Positions 52,974 through 61,847 of a stretch of DNA of 64,000 nucleotides are shown here, piece by piece. A program made the position numbers and the translations under genes. The DNA is taken from NCBI GenBank assembly GCA_019636335.1, contig JAHBXR010000002.1:310001-374000 (forward strand). Reading direction: 5' to 3'. Under the pieces are notes generated by a model, which was given only the letters and a program-made list of their open reading frames with translations, made no database searches and was not told the DNA's origin. The stretch's first letter is position 1, and every line of letters begins with the position of its first letter. The stretch is from Pirellulales bacterium. GTDB taxonomy: Bacteria; Planctomycetota; Planctomycetia; Pirellulales; JAEUIK01.

Positions 52974-55058
52974 ATGGCTCGCCAGCTCGAAAACCTGCGC
53001 AACATCGGCATCATCGCCCACATCGATGCCGGCAAGACCACCGTCACCGAGCGGATGCTTTACTACACGGGCGCCAGCCACAAGATGGGCGAGGTCGACA
53101 AGGGGACGACGAACACCGACTTCGACCCCGAAGAGCAGCAGCGCGGCATCACGATCTACGCGGCGTGCGTCACGTTCACCTGGGGGGGCGTGGTCGTCAA
53201 CCTGATCGATACGCCGGGGCACGTCGACTTCACGGCCGAGGTCGAACGTAGCCTCCGCGTCCTCGACGGCGGCGTGGTCGTCTTCAGCGCGCGCGAAGGG
53301 GTCGAGGCCCAGAGCGAGACGGTCTGGCGCCAGGCCGACAAGTACCACGTGCCGCGCATCGCCTTCATCAACAAGATGGATCGCGAGGGGGCGGACTTCG
53401 AACGCACGCTCGAGGAGATTCGCACCCGACTCGAGTCGAATCCGATTGCCGTGCAGATCCCGGTCGGCGCGGGGCCGCCGCACCTCAAGGAGCATTTCCG
53501 CGGCATCGTCGATCTGGTCGGGATGAAATTGCTCACGTTCCCCAAGGAATCGTTGGGCAAGGATATCCAGGTTAGCGAGATTCCGCCGGAGTTGACCGAT
53601 GAAGCTGACTTGTGGCGCTCGCAGATGTTGGACCAGTTGTTCAACTACAGCAATGAGCTGGCCGAATTGATGCTGGCCGAAGAGCCGGTGCCCCAGGAGT
53701 TGATGATCCGCGTGCTGCGCGAGGCGACGCTGCACCAATTGATCGTGCCGGTGTTCTGCGGCTCGGCGCTCGACTACGTGGGTATTCAGCCGCTGCTCGA
53801 CGGCGTGGCGCGCTATCTGCCGAGCCCCGCGGACGTGCCACCGGTCGAAGGCAAGAACCCGAAGTCGAAGCAGGCCGAGGCGGTCATCGAGCGCAAGCCG
53901 AGCGTCGGCGAGCCCTTTTGCGGACTGGTCTTCAAAATCGAGGCCGAGAAGCACGGCGACTTGCATTTCGTGCGCGTCTATTCGGGCGAGCTGGCGGCGG
54001 GCAAACGCGTCTACAACCCGGGCAAGGACAAGAAAGAAAACATCAGCCAGCTCTGGCATATCCAGGCCGATCGCCGGCAACAGGTCGAAAGCGTCGAGGC
54101 GGGCGATATCGTGGGGGTGATCGGGCTGCGCAGCTCGGTCACCGGCGACACGATTTGTGACGCTCAGCACCCGATCCTGCTCGAATCGATCGCCTTCCCC
54201 GAGACGGTGATCGCCATGGCGATCGAGCCCGAGAGTTCGGCCGAACGCAAGAAGCTGGCCGAAACGCTCGAGATGATGAAGCGGCAGGATCCCACGTTTC
54301 AGGCCCGCGAGAATGAGGATACCGGCCAGACGCTGATTAGCGGCATGGGGGAGCTGCATCTCGAGATCATCAAGAACAAGCTTTTGCGCGACTTCAACCT
54401 GAACGTGCGCGTTCACAAGCCGCGCGTCAGCTACCGCGAGACGGTCGGCAAGCGGGTCGAGGTCACGGGCGAATGCCATCGGCAGTTGGCCGGCGCCATG
54501 CACTTTGCCGAGCTGCGGGTGCGGATCGAGCCGTTCGAGTCCCCCGACAAACCGGTTCTCGTGACGGCCGAGCCGAAGGTGGGCGAAAAGCTGGGAGAGA
54601 ACTTCCTCAAGGCGGCCCTGGAGGTGCTCAGTGAGCAGGCCGCCGGCGGCGGATCGCTGGGGTTCCCGTTGATGAAGGCGAAGTTCACCATTTTGGGGGG
54701 CGAAACGCGGGAAGGGGAGTCGACCGAGTTGGCCTTCCGGCATGCGGCGGCCGACGCGTTTCAGAAGGGTTTGCAGGAGGCGGGCATTGTGCTCCTGGAA
54801 CCGATCATGCGGCTGGAGATCGTCACGCCCGAGGAAAATCTGGGCGATTTTGTCAGCGATTTGCAGCAGCGTCGGGCGATTATTCAGGACACGCAGGCGC
54901 GCGGACGCAACACGGTGATCGAGGCCGAGGCGCCACTGGCGAACTTGTTCGGATATTCGAACGCGATGCGGAGCCTGAGCCAGGGCAGGGCGAGCTGCTC
55001 GATGGAGCCGGCCGCGTACGGTCCGGCCCCACCAGAGGTGCTGGAGAGCTTCTTTTAG
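52974..55058 (+). CDS. fusA: Elongation factor G, divergent domain IV
   Basis: 694 residues, ATG at 52974. GTPase domain intact: AHIDAGKTT (15-23), RGITI (57-61), DTPGHVDF, NKMDREGADF. Domains II to V follow. Domain IV is unusual: at the normally conserved RQxGGxGQ(Y/F)G segment the sequence reads GECHRQLAGAMHFAELRVRI, so the glycine-rich turn is lost, and the histidine-containing tip loop is not evident. Domain V is typical (VLLEPIMRLEIVTPEENLGD, RRAIIQDTQARG). Planctomycetes are known to carry divergent EF-G types (spd group), of which one may serve translocation and another recycling; which this copy is cannot be decided from the window. Its place after rpsL-rpsG argues for the main translocase. 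Confidence 0.92.
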   Translation: MARQLENLRNIGIIAHIDAGKTTVTERMLYYTGASHKMGEVDKGTTNTDFDPEEQQRGITIYAACVTFTWGGVVVNLIDTPGHVDFTAEVERSLRVLDGGVVVFSAREGVEAQSETVWRQADKYHVPRIAFINKMDREGADFERTLEEIRTRLESNPIAVQIPVGAGPPHLKEHFRGIVDLVGMKLLTFPKESLGKDIQVSEIPPELTDEADLWRSQMLDQLFNYSNELAELMLAEEPVPQELMIRVLREATLHQLIVPVFCGSALDYVGIQPLLDGVARYLPSPADVPPVEGKNPKSKQAEAVIERKPSVGEPFCGLVFKIEAEKHGDLHFVRVYSGELAAGKRVYNPGKDKKENISQLWHIQADRRQQVESVEAGDIVGVIGLRSSVTGDTICDAQHPILLESIAFPETVIAMAIEPESSAERKKLAETLEMMKRQDPTFQARENEDTGQTLISGMGELHLEIIKNKLLRDFNLNVRVHKPRVSYRETVGKRVEVTGECHRQLAGAMHFAELRVRIEPFESPDKPVLVTAEPKVGEKLGENFLKAALEVLSEQAAGGGSLGFPLMKAKFTILGGETREGESTELAFRHAAADAFQKGLQEAGIVLLEPIMRLEIVTPEENLGDFVSDLQQRRAIIQDTQARGRNTVIEAEAPLANLFGYSNAMRSLSQGRASCSMEPAAYGPAPPEVLESFF

Positions 55059-55152
55059 GTGGAAGCAACTTCATGGCGCGCGCCGACGGGGCCCTGAACT
55101 CGCCGGCCACATTCAGAAAAGTTTTCTGGCAGGAAAGTCGCGAGAGGCCCCG

Positions 55153-55181
55153 TTGACACGGGGTCGGAATCGGTCTAAATT
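55153..55181 (+). promoter_or_regulatory. Strong sigma-70 type promoter of the S10 cluster
   Basis: TTGACA (55153-55158, perfect -35), 17-base spacer, TAAATT (55176-55181, four of six). It lies 74 bases ahead of the rpsJ start. A long inverted repeat (ACGGGGCC 55086-55093 with GGCCCCGT 55146-55153) encloses a small perfect hairpin (CAGAAAA at 55114-55120 with TTTTCTG at 55122-55128) and touches the first base of the -35, which may separate transcription from fusA. Confidence 0.7.
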
Positions 55182-55254
55182 CTTCGGTTCGCCCCTTTCC
55201 GGGCGAGTTGACTGTGCAATTGGCATTTGAGCGTCGTCGAGCGAGGGTTGCAGC

Positions 55255-55584
55255 GTGTCTGGTCATTCGAGTGAAACGATCCGCATCCGCATGGAAGCTT
55301 ACGATCATGCGGTCTTGGACCAGAGCGCGGCGGAAATCGTCGATACGGCCAAGCGTACGGGCAGCGAGGTCCACGGACCGATCCCCTTGCCGACCCGCAT
55401 CGAGCGCTACACGGTGCTCTCGGGTCCGCACGTGGATAAGAAGGCCCGGCAGCAGTTCGAGATTCGCACGCACAAGCGTGTGATCGACATCGTGCAGTCG
55501 ACGGCCAAGACCATCGAGGCGCTGAACAAGCTCAGCTTGCCGGCGGGGGTGGATATCAAGATCAAGGCGTCGAGTCGGCATTAG
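55255..55584 (+). CDS. rpsJ: 30S ribosomal protein S10
   Basis: 109 residues from GTG at 55255 ([20 protein letters not shown]); the ATG inside the motif would truncate the first strand. Core motifs [40 protein letters not shown] and the end [13 protein letters not shown] are standard. Also the NusE partner of NusB and NusG in antitermination. First gene of the S10 operon, with its own promoter 74 nt upstream. Confidence 0.97.
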   Translation: MSGHSSETIRIRMEAYDHAVLDQSAAEIVDTAKRTGSEVHGPIPLPTRIERYTVLSGPHVDKKARQQFEIRTHKRVIDIVQSTAKTIEALNKLSLPAGVDIKIKASSRH

Positions 55585-55744
55585 TAGCTGCCGGGGCTCG
55601 CGTCCTGCGGTTGTCGTCGCTCCGTTGCTGGGGTGGCGTTTCACGCGCAGTTTGACTTGGAAGAGAGCTATGTCACGGATGCCATGTGGGTAGTGCGAGG
55701 CCTTTCGGCTTCGGAATCCCACCTGGCGACAGACCAAGACGAGA

Positions 55745-56437
55745 ATGGCGATGGCGATTGGACTACTCGGCCGCAAGGTCGGGACAACTCAGATATTTGA
55801 TGAAGCAGGGCATGTCGTCCCGGTGACGGTGATCGAGGCCGGCCCCTGCCATGTGCTCCAGATTCGCACTGCCGAGCGCGACGGCTATGAGGCCGTGCAG
55901 CTCGGCTTCGCCGACAAGCCTCGTCGCCTGGCGATTCGCAGCCAGCGCGGTCATGTCGCCAAGCTCGACAGCAAGCGGACCAAGAAGCGTGGCGCCGCGG
56001 GGGTCGAGTTGCTCCCCAAGGCGGATTGCGAGCCCAAGCGTTTTGTCCGCGAGATTCGCGGCGCGGCGGGGGAGCTTGCCGTGGGCCAAGAGGTTGGTGT
56101 CGGCGTTCTGCAAGACGTCAAGTCGGTCGACATCACCGGCACGAGCAAGGGGCGCGGTACCGCCGGTGTCATGAAACGGCATAACTTTGCCGGTCAGCGG
56201 GCTACCCACGGTGTGAAGAAGTGTCACCGTATGCCGGGCTCGATTGGCCGCAGTGCCTTCCCTAGCCGAGTGCAGAAGGGCCATCCCATGGCCGGTCGCT
56301 ACGGCAATGCCAAGAGCACCATGCGCAACATCAAGGTGGTGCGGGTCGATACGGAAAATAATTTGCTGCTCGTCCGCGGCGCTGTGCCCGGGCCGAACGG
56401 CGGTTTTGTGGTCATTCGCACGACGAACAAGGTGTAG
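55745..56437 (+). CDS. rplC: 50S ribosomal protein L3
   Basis: 230 residues from the ATG at 55745 (alternative ATG 55751 gives the more usual MAIGLLGRK start). Recognised by GLLGRKVGTTQIFDEAGHVV, SKGRGTAGVMKRHNFAGQRA, HRMPGSIGRSAFPSRVQKGH and GRYGNAKSTMRNIKVVRVDT. It reaches the peptidyl transferase centre and is an early assembly protein. A 160-nt gap separates it from rpsJ. Confidence 0.96.
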   Translation: MAMAIGLLGRKVGTTQIFDEAGHVVPVTVIEAGPCHVLQIRTAERDGYEAVQLGFADKPRRLAIRSQRGHVAKLDSKRTKKRGAAGVELLPKADCEPKRFVREIRGAAGELAVGQEVGVGVLQDVKSVDITGTSKGRGTAGVMKRHNFAGQRATHGVKKCHRMPGSIGRSAFPSRVQKGHPMAGRYGNAKSTMRNIKVVRVDTENNLLLVRGAVPGPNGGFVVIRTTNKV

Positions 56438-56525
56438 TTTCGCCGCCAGGCGTGTGGCCAGGGTCGTGCCCCGAGTGGGCCGCAGCGAACGAGAAATTGG
56501 GTGCCCCGGGCACTGGACGGAAATC

Positions 56526-57155
56526 ATGGTCAGCTTGCCAGTCTTCGATCGAGCGGGCAAAGAGGTGGGTCGCTACGAGTTCGACCCCGCCGAATTCGCT
56601 CCGCGCATCAACAAGCAGCTTCTGCACGATGCGGTTGTGATGTACCAGGCGAATCTCCGCCAGGGCTCGTTCCGCTCGAAGAGCCGTGCCGAGGTGGCCG
56701 GCTCGACGAAGAAGATGTATCGCCAGAAGGGTACGGGCAATGCCCGGGCCGGTTCGCGTCGCAGCGGTGTTCGTCGTGGCGGCGGTCACATCTTCGCCAA
56801 GCGTCCGCGCGATTTCAGCTATCGCCTGCCGCGCAAGATGTTGCAGGCGGCGACGCGGATGGCGGTTGCTTCGAAGCTTCGCAGCCAGCAGGTGACGGTG
56901 ATCGACGATTTGTCGTTCTCGACGCCGCGCACGAAGGACATGGCCGCGATCATCAAGGCCCTGAAGCTCGAAGGTGGCAGCCTGCTGGTCACCACGGCGG
57001 CGCACGACGCGAACGTCTATCGCAGCGCTCGCAACATCGCCCGGGTATCGGTTTCGCCGGCTGCGGAGCTCAATGCCCTCGATGTGTTGTCCCCCCGCCG
57101 CATGCTGGTCACCAAGGCGGCGCTCGACGCGCTGCGTGCGAAGTCGAAGGCATAA
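56526..57155 (+). CDS. rplD: 50S ribosomal protein L4
   Basis: 209 residues from the ATG at 56526 (MVSLPVFDRAGKEVGRYEFD), matching the usual N-terminus. The exit-tunnel loop KSRAEVAGSTKKMYRQKGTG and RRSGVRRGGGHIFAKRPRDF is conserved, as is YRLPRKMLQAATRMAVASKL. L4 lines the exit tunnel; in E. coli it also controls S10 operon transcription through a leader, and I found no such leader structure here. Confidence 0.96.
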   Translation: MVSLPVFDRAGKEVGRYEFDPAEFAPRINKQLLHDAVVMYQANLRQGSFRSKSRAEVAGSTKKMYRQKGTGNARAGSRRSGVRRGGGHIFAKRPRDFSYRLPRKMLQAATRMAVASKLRSQQVTVIDDLSFSTPRTKDMAAIIKALKLEGGSLLVTTAAHDANVYRSARNIARVSVSPAAELNALDVLSPRRMLVTKAALDALRAKSKA

Positions 57156-57200
57156 CGAAAATGGCTACGCCGTGCCGCCTGGGCACGCAGAGGAAGAACG

Positions 57201-57512
57201 ATGGCCCGCCAAGTCAATGAAACCAGTCTCACGCTCGAGCCGCACCAGGTGCTGGTCCGTCCGCTCGTGACCGAAAAAGGTGTGCATCGCTCGTCGCGGC
57301 ACAATGCCTATGCCTTCGAGGTCAATCGACTGGCGACGAAGGACGATGTCCGCCGCGCCGTCGAAGAGATGTTCGAGGTGAAGGTCATCGGCGTGAACAC
57401 GCAGAACCGCAAGGGCAAGGCTCGCCGCAGCCGGTTTCGCGCCGGCCGCACCCGCGATTGGAAGAAGGCGATCGTAAAGCTCGATTCGGAGCATCGCATC
57501 GACTTCTTCTAA
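57201..57512 (+). CDS. rplW: 50S ribosomal protein L23
   Basis: 103 residues, ATG at 57201 following GAGGAAG. VRPLVTEKGVHRSSRHNAYA, EVNRLATKDDVRRAVEEMFE and VKVIGVNTQNRKGKARRSRF are typical. It sits at the tunnel exit and docks trigger factor and SRP. A short N-terminal extension (~15 residues) precedes the core. Confidence 0.95.
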   Translation: MARQVNETSLTLEPHQVLVRPLVTEKGVHRSSRHNAYAFEVNRLATKDDVRRAVEEMFEVKVIGVNTQNRKGKARRSRFRAGRTRDWKKAIVKLDSEHRIDFF

Positions 57513-57598
57513 GCCGGTGAAGCGCCGGCGGGGCCAAGAGTGGCTGTTCGATGCCGGATAGCCGCAAGCAGAACACACGGATTTGAAACGAGAGTGCC

Positions 57599-58459
57599 AT
57601 GGGAATTCGACGCTACAACCCGACCTCGCCCGGACGACGCGGCGCTTCGGTCAGTGACTTCGCCGAGATTACCAAGGGCGCGCGCCCGGAGAAGAGCCTG
57701 CTCGTCCCGAAGCGCAAGACGGGGGGTCGCAATAACCAGGGCAAGATCACCGCGCGTCATCGTGGTGGTGGTCACAAGCGGATGTATCGCCTGATCGACT
57801 TCCGCCGCAACAAGGATGGCGTGCCGGCCCGCGTGGCCTCGATCCAGTACGATCCGAACCGCAGTGCCCGAATCGCCCTGTTGCACTATGTCGACGGCGA
57901 GAAGCGTTACATCGTCGCCCCGGTGGGTCTCGAGGTCGGCGTCGAGGTGATGAGCGGTCCCGAGGCGCCCCCGTCGGTGGGCAACTGCCTCCCGCTGAAG
58001 AACATTCCGTTGGGGATCGCCATTCACAACATCGAGCTGCAGCCTGGTCGCGGTGCTCGTCTCTGTCGTTCGGCGGGTGTGGGGGCGACGCTGGCTGCCC
58101 GCGATGCCGACTGGGCGCAGATCACGCTGCCGAGCGGCGAAATTCGTCGCGTGCCGGCCAACTGCCGCGCCACGATCGGGGTCGTCGGCAACGCCGACCA
58201 CATGAACGTGGTGTTGGGCAAGGCGGGCCGCACGCGTTGGCTCGGTCGCCGCCCGCACGTGCGTGGCACGGCGATGAATCCGATCGACCATCCGCACGGT
58301 GGTGGTGAAGGCCGTACGAAGGGTGGGCGTCACCCGGTCAGTCCGACCGGCAAGTCGGCCAAGGGTGGTGCCACGCGTAACCGCCGCAAGCCATCGAATG
58401 CCGCGATCGTGCGTCGTCGCCGTTCGCGCCGCTATGGCCTGTTGAAGCTGATCAAGTAA
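57599..58459 (+). CDS. rplB: 50S ribosomal protein L2
   Basis: 286 residues, ATG at 57599 ([20 protein letters not shown]). Conserved [20 protein letters not shown] and the peptidyl-transferase-associated histidine region [20 protein letters not shown] are intact. Length slightly above E. coli (273). One of the most conserved proteins of the large subunit. Confidence 0.97.
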   Translation: MGIRRYNPTSPGRRGASVSDFAEITKGARPEKSLLVPKRKTGGRNNQGKITARHRGGGHKRMYRLIDFRRNKDGVPARVASIQYDPNRSARIALLHYVDGEKRYIVAPVGLEVGVEVMSGPEAPPSVGNCLPLKNIPLGIAIHNIELQPGRGARLCRSAGVGATLAARDADWAQITLPSGEIRRVPANCRATIGVVGNADHMNVVLGKAGRTRWLGRRPHVRGTAMNPIDHPHGGGEGRTKGGRHPVSPTGKSAKGGATRNRRKPSNAAIVRRRRSRRYGLLKLIK

Positions 58460-58552
58460 CGAGAATGAAGTTCGTGGCGGCCATCCGGCTGCCCGCGATG
58501 GAACCAACGAGAACCTGTGGCCGGTCGCAAGATCGGCGGAGTCGCACAACCG

Positions 58553-58822
58553 ATGGGACGCTCGCTCAAGAAGGGACCGTTCGTTGACCCGAAGCTCTAC
58601 CTCAAGGTCGAGCGATTGAACGAAACGGGGGCGAAGGAACCGATCAAGACTTGGGCTCGCGCCTGCACGATCGTGCCGGAGTTCGTCGGGCATACGTTCA
58701 TGGTCCACAACGGCCGAAATCACGAGCGCGTTTTCGTGACCGAGGAGATGGTGGGGCACAAGCTGGGCGAGTTTTCCCCGACCCGCACTTTCCGTGGTCA
58801 CGGCAGCAAGGGCAAGCGTTAG
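58553..58822 (+). CDS. rpsS: 30S ribosomal protein S19
   Basis: 89 residues from the ATG at 58553 ([20 protein letters not shown]), chosen because S19 normally begins M(P/G)RSLKKGPF; a GTG at 58517 would add 12 residues. Also [40 protein letters not shown]. It forms the 30S head with S13. Confidence 0.96.
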   Translation: MGRSLKKGPFVDPKLYLKVERLNETGAKEPIKTWARACTIVPEFVGHTFMVHNGRNHERVFVTEEMVGHKLGEFSPTRTFRGHGSKGKR

Positions 58823-58897
58823 TCGCGCGGGGCGCGCGCCGGGCTGGGGTCCGGCCGGTTGGAATACACGTCAGTCGATTCGGTAAGGACGAAAGCC

Positions 58898-59239
58898 ATG
58901 GCCTACACAGCGACCTATCGCTTCGCCCGGATGAGTGCCCGCAAGGTGCGTCCGCTGGCGGATCTGATTCGCGGCAAGCATGCCGACGAGGCGCTCGATC
59001 TGCTGCGTTATCAGCCGCAGCGAGGGGCGCGATTGGTCGAGAAGGTGCTGAAGAGTGCCTTGGGCAACGCCGAGGATCGCCGCGCCCAGAACGTGAACAA
59101 CCTGATCGTCACCGACGCCCGCGTCGATGGTGGTCCGATGCTGAAGCGCGTGCGTCCGCGAGCGCGAGGCATGGCGTTTCTCATCAAGAAGCGTTCGTGC
59201 CACATTCGTGTTTCCGTGGGTGAGCCCGATCAAGAATGA
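58898..59239 (+). CDS. rplV: 50S ribosomal protein L22
   Basis: 113 residues from the ATG at 58898. ARMSARKVRPLADLIRGKHA, VLKSALGNAEDRRAQNVNNL and the tunnel hairpin GPMLKRVRPRARGMAFLIKK are standard. It contacts all domains of 23S rRNA and narrows the exit tunnel. The stop codon lies 45 nt before rpsC. Confidence 0.96.
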   Translation: MAYTATYRFARMSARKVRPLADLIRGKHADEALDLLRYQPQRGARLVEKVLKSALGNAEDRRAQNVNNLIVTDARVDGGPMLKRVRPRARGMAFLIKKRSCHIRVSVGEPDQE

Positions 59240-59284
59240 GTCGAGCCCGGTCTCGCACCGGGTGAACCGCCAGGAACAAGTTCG

Positions 59285-59989
59285 ATGGGACAAAAAGTCA
59301 ATCCCGTTGGTTTTCGCACCGGCATCATGGTGGGCTGGAAGAGCCGCTGGTTCGCGTCGAAGCGCGAATTCGCGGAACTGCTGGTCGAAGACCACAAGAT
59401 CCGCAAGTTCATCAAGAAGGAATACCGCTACGCGGGCATTCCGAAGATCGAGATCGAGCGGACGCGGGACGAGGTGAAGGTGGTGCTCTTCACGGCCCGG
59501 CCCGGTGTGATCATCGGCCGCAAGGGGCAGGAAGTGGAGCGTCTGCAGGAGCGTTTGCAGGGGCTGATTCACCGCCGCGTGAACATCAAGATTGAAGAGG
59601 TCGCGCGACCCGAGATTCAGGGTCAGCTCGTGGCCGAGGACATCGCCGAGCAGTTGGGCAAGCGAGCCAGCTTCCGCCGGACGATGAAACGGTCGCTCGA
59701 GCAGACGATGGAAGCGGGCGCCAAGGGGATCAAGATTCAGCTCTCTGGCCGCCTGGGTGGCGCCGAGATGTCGCGGTGCGAGAAGCAGAATGCGGGCTCG
59801 ATCCCGCTTTCGACGCTCCGCGCCAAGATCGATTACGGTTTCGCCGAGGCGAAGACCGCGCAGGGACACATTGGCGTCCAGGTGTGGGTCAACCAAGGCA
59901 TGTATCACGAAGATCAGGAGACGCTCGATGGCCCTGATGCCCAAGAGAGTCAAGCACCGAAAAAGCCAAAGAGGGCGTATAAGAGGTGA
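59285..59989 (+). CDS. rpsC: 30S ribosomal protein S3
   Basis: 234 residues, ATG at 59285 (MGQKVNPVGFRTGIMVGWKS). KH domain GVIIGRKGQEVERLQERLQG and the C-terminal domain GIKIQLSGRLGGAEMSRCEK, with TLRAKIDYGFAEAKTAQGHI, are complete. It guards mRNA entry and has helicase activity with S4 and S5. The last ~20 residues (DGPDAQESQAPKKPKRAYKR) are encoded in a region that is simultaneously the first part of rplP in another frame (62-nt overlap). Confidence 0.95.
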   Translation: MGQKVNPVGFRTGIMVGWKSRWFASKREFAELLVEDHKIRKFIKKEYRYAGIPKIEIERTRDEVKVVLFTARPGVIIGRKGQEVERLQERLQGLIHRRVNIKIEEVARPEIQGQLVAEDIAEQLGKRASFRRTMKRSLEQTMEAGAKGIKIQLSGRLGGAEMSRCEKQNAGSIPLSTLRAKIDYGFAEAKTAQGHIGVQVWVNQGMYHEDQETLDGPDAQESQAPKKPKRAYKR

Positions 59990-60344
59990 AGCCCAGCGCG
60001 GCAATCGCGTGGTGTTTGGCGACTTCGGCTTGCAGGCGACGCAGGGCGGATGGCTGAGCGCCCAGACGATCGAGGCGGGTCGTATCGCGGCGCAGCAGTA
60101 CCTGCGCACCGAGGGCCGGCTCTACGTCCGCGTGTTCCCGCATAAGCCGATCACGTCGATCCCGCTCGAAACCCGCATGGGTAAGGGTAAGGGGGAGCCG
60201 GAGTTCTGGGCGGCGGTGATCAAGCCGGGCACCGTGCTGTTCGAGATCTCCGGGGTCGCGGAAGAGGCCGCGCGTCTGTGCTTCCAGCGCCTGGCGCACA
60301 AGATGCCCGTGCGCGTGCGATTCGTGCGGCGGCGGGCCGTGTAG
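59928..60344 (+). CDS. rplP: 50S ribosomal protein L16
   Basis: 138 residues from the ATG at 59928 (MALMPKRVKHRKSQRGRIRG); L16 family members start ML/ALMPKR, so the start cannot be later than the ATG at 59937. Both starts lie inside rpsC, whose stop is at 59989, in a different frame. Conserved FGDFGLQATQGGWLSAQTIE, VFPHKPITSIPLETRMGKGK and GTVLFEISGVAEEAARLCFQ. It binds near the A-site tRNA elbow. Confidence 0.94.
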   Translation: MALMPKRVKHRKSQRGRIRGEAQRGNRVVFGDFGLQATQGGWLSAQTIEAGRIAAQQYLRTEGRLYVRVFPHKPITSIPLETRMGKGKGEPEFWAAVIKPGTVLFEISGVAEEAARLCFQRLAHKMPVRVRFVRRRAV

Positions 60345-60403
60345 GCCAGGCCGGCGGGACCGGACGACGAGACGAGACAGATTTCGAGAGTGAGTGTGAA
60401 GCG

Positions 60404-60613
60404 ATGGCCAAGGCCAAAGAATTGCGGGACATGAGCGACGAGCAACTGGGGCTGACGCTCAAGGATGCGGTCGAGCATTTGTTTCGCCTGCGGGTGCGCT
60501 CGCACACCGAACGGACCAGCGGTTCGAGCGAGAAGCGTTCCTACCGTCGATTGATTGCCCGGATCAAGACCATTCAAGGCCAGCGTGCCGCCAAGGCGGC
60601 GAGCAGCAACTAG
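60404..60613 (+). CDS. rpmC: 50S ribosomal protein L29
   Basis: 69 residues from the ATG at 60404 (MAKAKELRDMSDEQLGLTLK); the frame is open earlier, but L29 is a short two-helix protein. LFRLRVRSHTE and RRLIARIKTIQGQRA match. It neighbours L23 at the tunnel exit. Confidence 0.93.
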   Translation: MAKAKELRDMSDEQLGLTLKDAVEHLFRLRVRSHTERTSGSSEKRSYRRLIARIKTIQGQRAAKAASSN

Positions 60614-60682
60614 CGTGTCGCGTCGGCGACAGGTGGCCTCTCCGCTGCCGGTCGATGCCCGAGAGTGCAGGAAAGAATCACC

Positions 60683-61006
60683 ATGCCGAAGAAAGTCGTC
60701 ATCGGAGTCGTCACGAGCGACAGTGCCCCGAAGTCGCGGCGCGTCTCGATCGAGCGGCTCGTCAAGCACGCGAAGTACGGCAAGTACATGCGTCGCCGCA
60801 CGCGCTGCCACGTTCACGACGAGCAGGAAGAGTCGCACCTGGGCGACACGGTCGAGATCGTCGAGTGCCGGCCCCGCTCGGCGAACAAGCGCTGGGAGCT
60901 GGTACGCGTGGTGAGCAAGAGCCGGGCGGTCGATATCGCGGCCATGCGTGCCGCGGCCAAGGCCGAGGCGGCGGCGGCAGCAGCAGCGGCGGCCGAGCAG
61001 AAATAG
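60683..61006 (+). CDS. rpsQ: 30S ribosomal protein S17
   Basis: 107 residues from the ATG at 60683 ([20 protein letters not shown]). OB fold with [20 protein letters not shown] and [20 protein letters not shown]. It carries an Ala/Glu-rich C-terminal tail (~20 residues beyond the core), so it is longer than E. coli S17 (84). A GTG at 60665 would add six residues. Confidence 0.94.
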   Translation: MPKKVVIGVVTSDSAPKSRRVSIERLVKHAKYGKYMRRRTRCHVHDEQEESHLGDTVEIVECRPRSANKRWELVRVVSKSRAVDIAAMRAAAKAEAAAAAAAAAEQK

Positions 61007-61080
61007 CGGGACGTGCGCTCCTCGCCTCGCGGCGAGTGCGAGCAGGCAAGAACGATACGAAGAGTTTAGGTGCGTGAACC

Positions 61081-61449
61081 ATGATCCAGATGCAAACGCG
61101 GCTTACCGTGGCCGACAACACCGGTGCCAAGGAAGTCATGTGCATCAAGGTCCTTGGCGGTACCCACCGTCGCACGGCGGGGCTGGGGGACATCATCGTC
61201 TGTAGCGTGAAGAGCGTCATTCCCGGCAGCGACATCAAAAAAGGTGCCGTGGTCAAGGGGGTGATCGTGCGTTGCCGCAAGCCGACGCGTCGGCCCGACG
61301 GCAGCTACGTCCGCTTCGACAGTAATGCCCTGGTGCTGATCGACAACGACCAGAACCCGCGTGGCACGCGCATCTTCGGCGCGGTGGCCCGCGAGCTGCG
61401 TGAACGCAATTTCATGAAGATTGTGAGCCTCGCGAGCGAGGTGATTTAA
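61081..61449 (+). CDS. rplN: 50S ribosomal protein L14
   Basis: 122 residues, ATG at 61081 ([20 protein letters not shown]). The conserved core [40 protein letters not shown] and [20 protein letters not shown] give a firm call. It lies at the subunit interface. rplX starts 2 nt after its stop, so translation is likely coupled. Confidence 0.97.
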   Translation: MIQMQTRLTVADNTGAKEVMCIKVLGGTHRRTAGLGDIIVCSVKSVIPGSDIKKGAVVKGVIVRCRKPTRRPDGSYVRFDSNALVLIDNDQNPRGTRIFGAVARELRERNFMKIVSLASEVI

Positions 61450-61451
61450 CC

Positions 61452-61802
61452 ATGCATATTCGAGTCAACGATACCGTCGAAGTCATCACCGGCGACGATC
61501 GCGGCGCCCGGGCCAAGGTGCTCGTGGTCGATCGCGCGGCGGGCAAGCTGGTGGTCGAGGGCGTGAATCGCGTGTACAAGCACGTCCGTCGCAGCCAGCG
61601 CAATCCGCAGGGAGGGCGGCTCTCGAAGGAGATGCCGATCTCGCTGTCGAACGTGCTGCTGGTGTGCCCCTCGTGCGGCAAGCCCAGTCGGACCGGTGCC
61701 CGCTACCTGGCCGACGGCAGCAAGGAACGATTTTGCAAGAAGTGCGGAGCCGCGGCGGGGCAGCTTGCTCCCGCTCGTGCTGCCCACGCCCAGAAAAAGT
61801 AG
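61452..61802 (+). CDS. rplX: 50S ribosomal protein L24 with C-terminal zinc ribbon
   Basis: 116 residues, ATG at 61452. KOW motif VITGDDRGARAKVLVVDRAA and GVNRVYKHVRRSQRNPQGGR mark L24. The C-terminal part has CPSC and CKKC (VCPSCGKPSRTGARYLADGS, FCKKCGAAAGQ) predicted to bind zinc. Many bacterial L24 lack these cysteines. L24 starts 50S assembly at the 5' end of 23S rRNA. Confidence 0.95.
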   Translation: MHIRVNDTVEVITGDDRGARAKVLVVDRAAGKLVVEGVNRVYKHVRRSQRNPQGGRLSKEMPISLSNVLLVCPSCGKPSRTGARYLADGSKERFCKKCGAAAGQLAPARAAHAQKK

Positions 61803-61847
61803 GAACGCGGAAGCGCGGCCGGCCGACGCGCCGGCGAAAGATAAGCC

